Positions 52,682 through 53,642 of a stretch of 53,642 bases of DNA are shown here, piece by piece. A program made the position numbers and the translations under genes. Origin of the DNA: Clostridia bacterium (GTDB lineage Bacteria > Bacillota > Clostridia > TANB77 > CAG-508); assembly GCA_900772235.1 (NCBI GenBank), contig CAAGQX010000071.1, positions 1 through 53,642 on the forward strand. The letters run 5' to 3'. A model generated the notes under the pieces. The model was given only the letters and a program-made list of their open reading frames with translations, did no database searches and was not told the origin of the DNA. Positions within the stretch are counted from its first letter, which is position 1. Every line of letters starts with the position of its first letter.

Positions 52682-53428
52682 TTAGTGTTTTTTATTATAT
52701 ATTTCTAAAATCTCATCAGTATATTCTCCATTTTTTTTATAAACAATTAATGGTTTTTCTACCTTCAAAAATTTTTTTGCATTTTTTATTGCTTTTATTA
52801 ATATTAAATTTGATTTTTCTCCTTCTTTAGGATAAATAAATCTTATATTTTTAGGTTCTAATTTATATTTTCGTAATAATTCTGCAATATCAATTATTCT
52901 TTCCGGTCTATGGACCATATATAATGCACCTTTATCTTTTAACATATCTTTTGCTATTGATATTATATCTTCTAAATTGCATTTTACCTCGTGTCTTGAT
53001 ATTATTTTTCCTTCACTTTCATTTTTCAAGCCAGATTTATCTTCTTTATATGGTGGATTTGTAACCACTGCATCAAAAGAATTTTTTTCAAGTATTTTAT
53101 TTAAATTTTTAATATCTTCATTTATAATTTCTATTCTATCTTGAAGTTTGTTTAACTTAACACTTCTTGTTGCCATATCTGCCATATTTTCTTGGATTTC
53201 TACACCTATTATTTTAGTATTATTTGTTTTGCCAGATAATAAAATTGGCAATATACCAGTACCTGTACCAAAATCTATTATTTTACTGTTTTGTTTTATT
53301 TCTTTAGCAAAATCAGATAATAGTACACTATCCATCCCAAAGCAAAATTCTTTTTCATTTTGTATTATTTTTAAATTTTTAAATTCTAAATCGTCAATTC
53401 TCTCGTTTTCTTTTAATTTTATTTCCAT
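52682..53428 (-). CDS. TrmN6-like SAM-dependent methyltransferase (YabB family)
   Basis: A 248-residue class I methyltransferase. The SAM-binding IIDFGTGTGILPILLS is near residue 46, and the N6-adenine motif AVVTNPPYKED near residue 120. TrmN6 methylates A37 of tRNA-Val in Escherichia coli; the Firmicutes members are less studied. It precedes rsmI, a usual Firmicutes pairing. Bases 53429-53642 hold no gene. Confidence 0.87.
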   Translation of the reverse strand: MEIKLKENERIDDLEFKNLKIIQNEKEFCFGMDSVLLSDFAKEIKQNSKIIDFGTGTGILPILLSGKTNNTKIIGVEIQENMADMATRSVKLNKLQDRIEIINEDIKNLNKILEKNSFDAVVTNPPYKEDKSGLKNESEGKIISRHEVKCNLEDIISIAKDMLKDKGALYMVHRPERIIDIAELLRKYKLEPKNIRFIYPKEGEKSNLILIKAIKNAKKFLKVEKPLIVYKKNGEYTDEILEIYNKKH

Positions 53429-53592
53429 ATACCCCTCGTAACATATTTTTTCTACTAGAATATTATATAATATATTAGTTTATTTTTAAAGAGATTTTAA
53501 ATGTAAATTGTACTTTGCGTGAGAAACTTTATTTTCCTCTTATAATGCTCCCGAATGTTTATTTATTTCATTTTTTGAAAAAACCCCCTTCT

Positions 53593-53628
53593 AAATTTTC
53601 TAAGGCATTAAAAATGCCAAGAAAATTT
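53593..53628. repeat. Two-part hairpin in the right-end gap
   Basis: AAATTTTCT pairs with AGAAAATTT and, inside it, GGCATT with AATGCC around AAA. It may be a terminator of a gene outside the window or part of a repeat. Confidence 0.45.
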
Positions 53629-53642
53629 GAACGGCCCTCGCA

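Noticed and set aside
1..53642. CRISPR arrays, insertion sequences, prophage or rRNA
   Set aside because: No regularly spaced repeats, transposase, integrase, phage structural or rRNA sequence was seen.

Overview
The window comes from a strongly AT-rich, Gram-positive, endospore-forming anaerobe, most likely a low-GC member of the Clostridia (gut-type lineages would fit). Supporting markers are spoIIR, spmA/spmB, sleB-ypeB, an alpha/beta small acid-soluble spore protein, an AbrB/SpoVT-type regulator, the scr-dnaX-ybaB-recR block typical of Firmicutes, AAGGAGG-type ribosome binding sites and sigma-A promoters of the TTGACA-17-TATAAT form. No rRNA, CRISPR array, prophage or insertion sequence was seen.

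Layout. (1) 1-2286: a MscS-type channel, a PflX/AmrS-like radical SAM enzyme and a small membrane protein. (2) 2439-11238, minus strand: YhaN/YhaO-type nuclease pair, YqeK, a VanX-like dipeptidase, Ddl, a membrane-anchored MurF, an alpha/beta hydrolase and a lipid kinase. (3) 11324-31040, plus strand: a surface glycopolymer locus. It holds TagO-like initiation, a flippase, LicD, a sulfotransferase, an acyltransferase, two GT2 enzymes, a polymerase-GT4 fusion, a translationally coupled ABC importer with a wHTH-cytidylyltransferase, a TagA/WecG-DHHW fusion with an MBOAT, WecB and GtrA. TagO, WecB and TagA together suggest a ManNAc-GlcNAc-PP-undecaprenol linkage unit as in wall teichoic acid. LicD and the cytidylyltransferase suggest decoration with phosphocholine or a phosphonate. 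(4) 31042-35305: spore and germination genes, a RelE-type toxin module and a processive glucosyltransferase. (5) 35360-39738, minus: recR, ybaB, dnaX, SRP RNA and tadA. (6) 39921-40907: tRNA-Arg(CCU) and ttcA. (7) 40944-46783, minus: phosphohexomutase, ispD/ispE/ispF, an eukaryote-type UDP-sugar pyrophosphorylase and an unknown protein. (8) 46931-53428: spoIIR, murA, a YycJ-type hydrolase, spmA/spmB, abrB, rsmI and a TrmN6-like methyltransferase.

The main discovery candidate cuts across all regions. Seven otherwise intact conserved genes (pflX-like, a GT2, sleB, ttcA, ispE, the UDP-sugar pyrophosphorylase and murA) are each interrupted by one or two +1 frame changes. All nine interruptions are the same event: one extra C directly before a conserved glycine codon, so the zero-frame codon is CGG. 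In a hand scan of every other gene, CGG occurs about 70 times on the coding strand but always out of frame. No gene here uses CGG as an ordinary arginine codon, although CGT, CGC, CGA, AGA and AGG are used. The simplest reading is that CGG is unassigned in this organism and acts as a genome-wide +1 frameshift signal: C is skipped and GGN is read as Gly. Dead genes are unlikely because murA, ispE and other core functions depend on it. The ttcA gene, whose family modifies tRNA-Arg among others, carries two such sites and sits directly behind tRNA-Arg(CCU).
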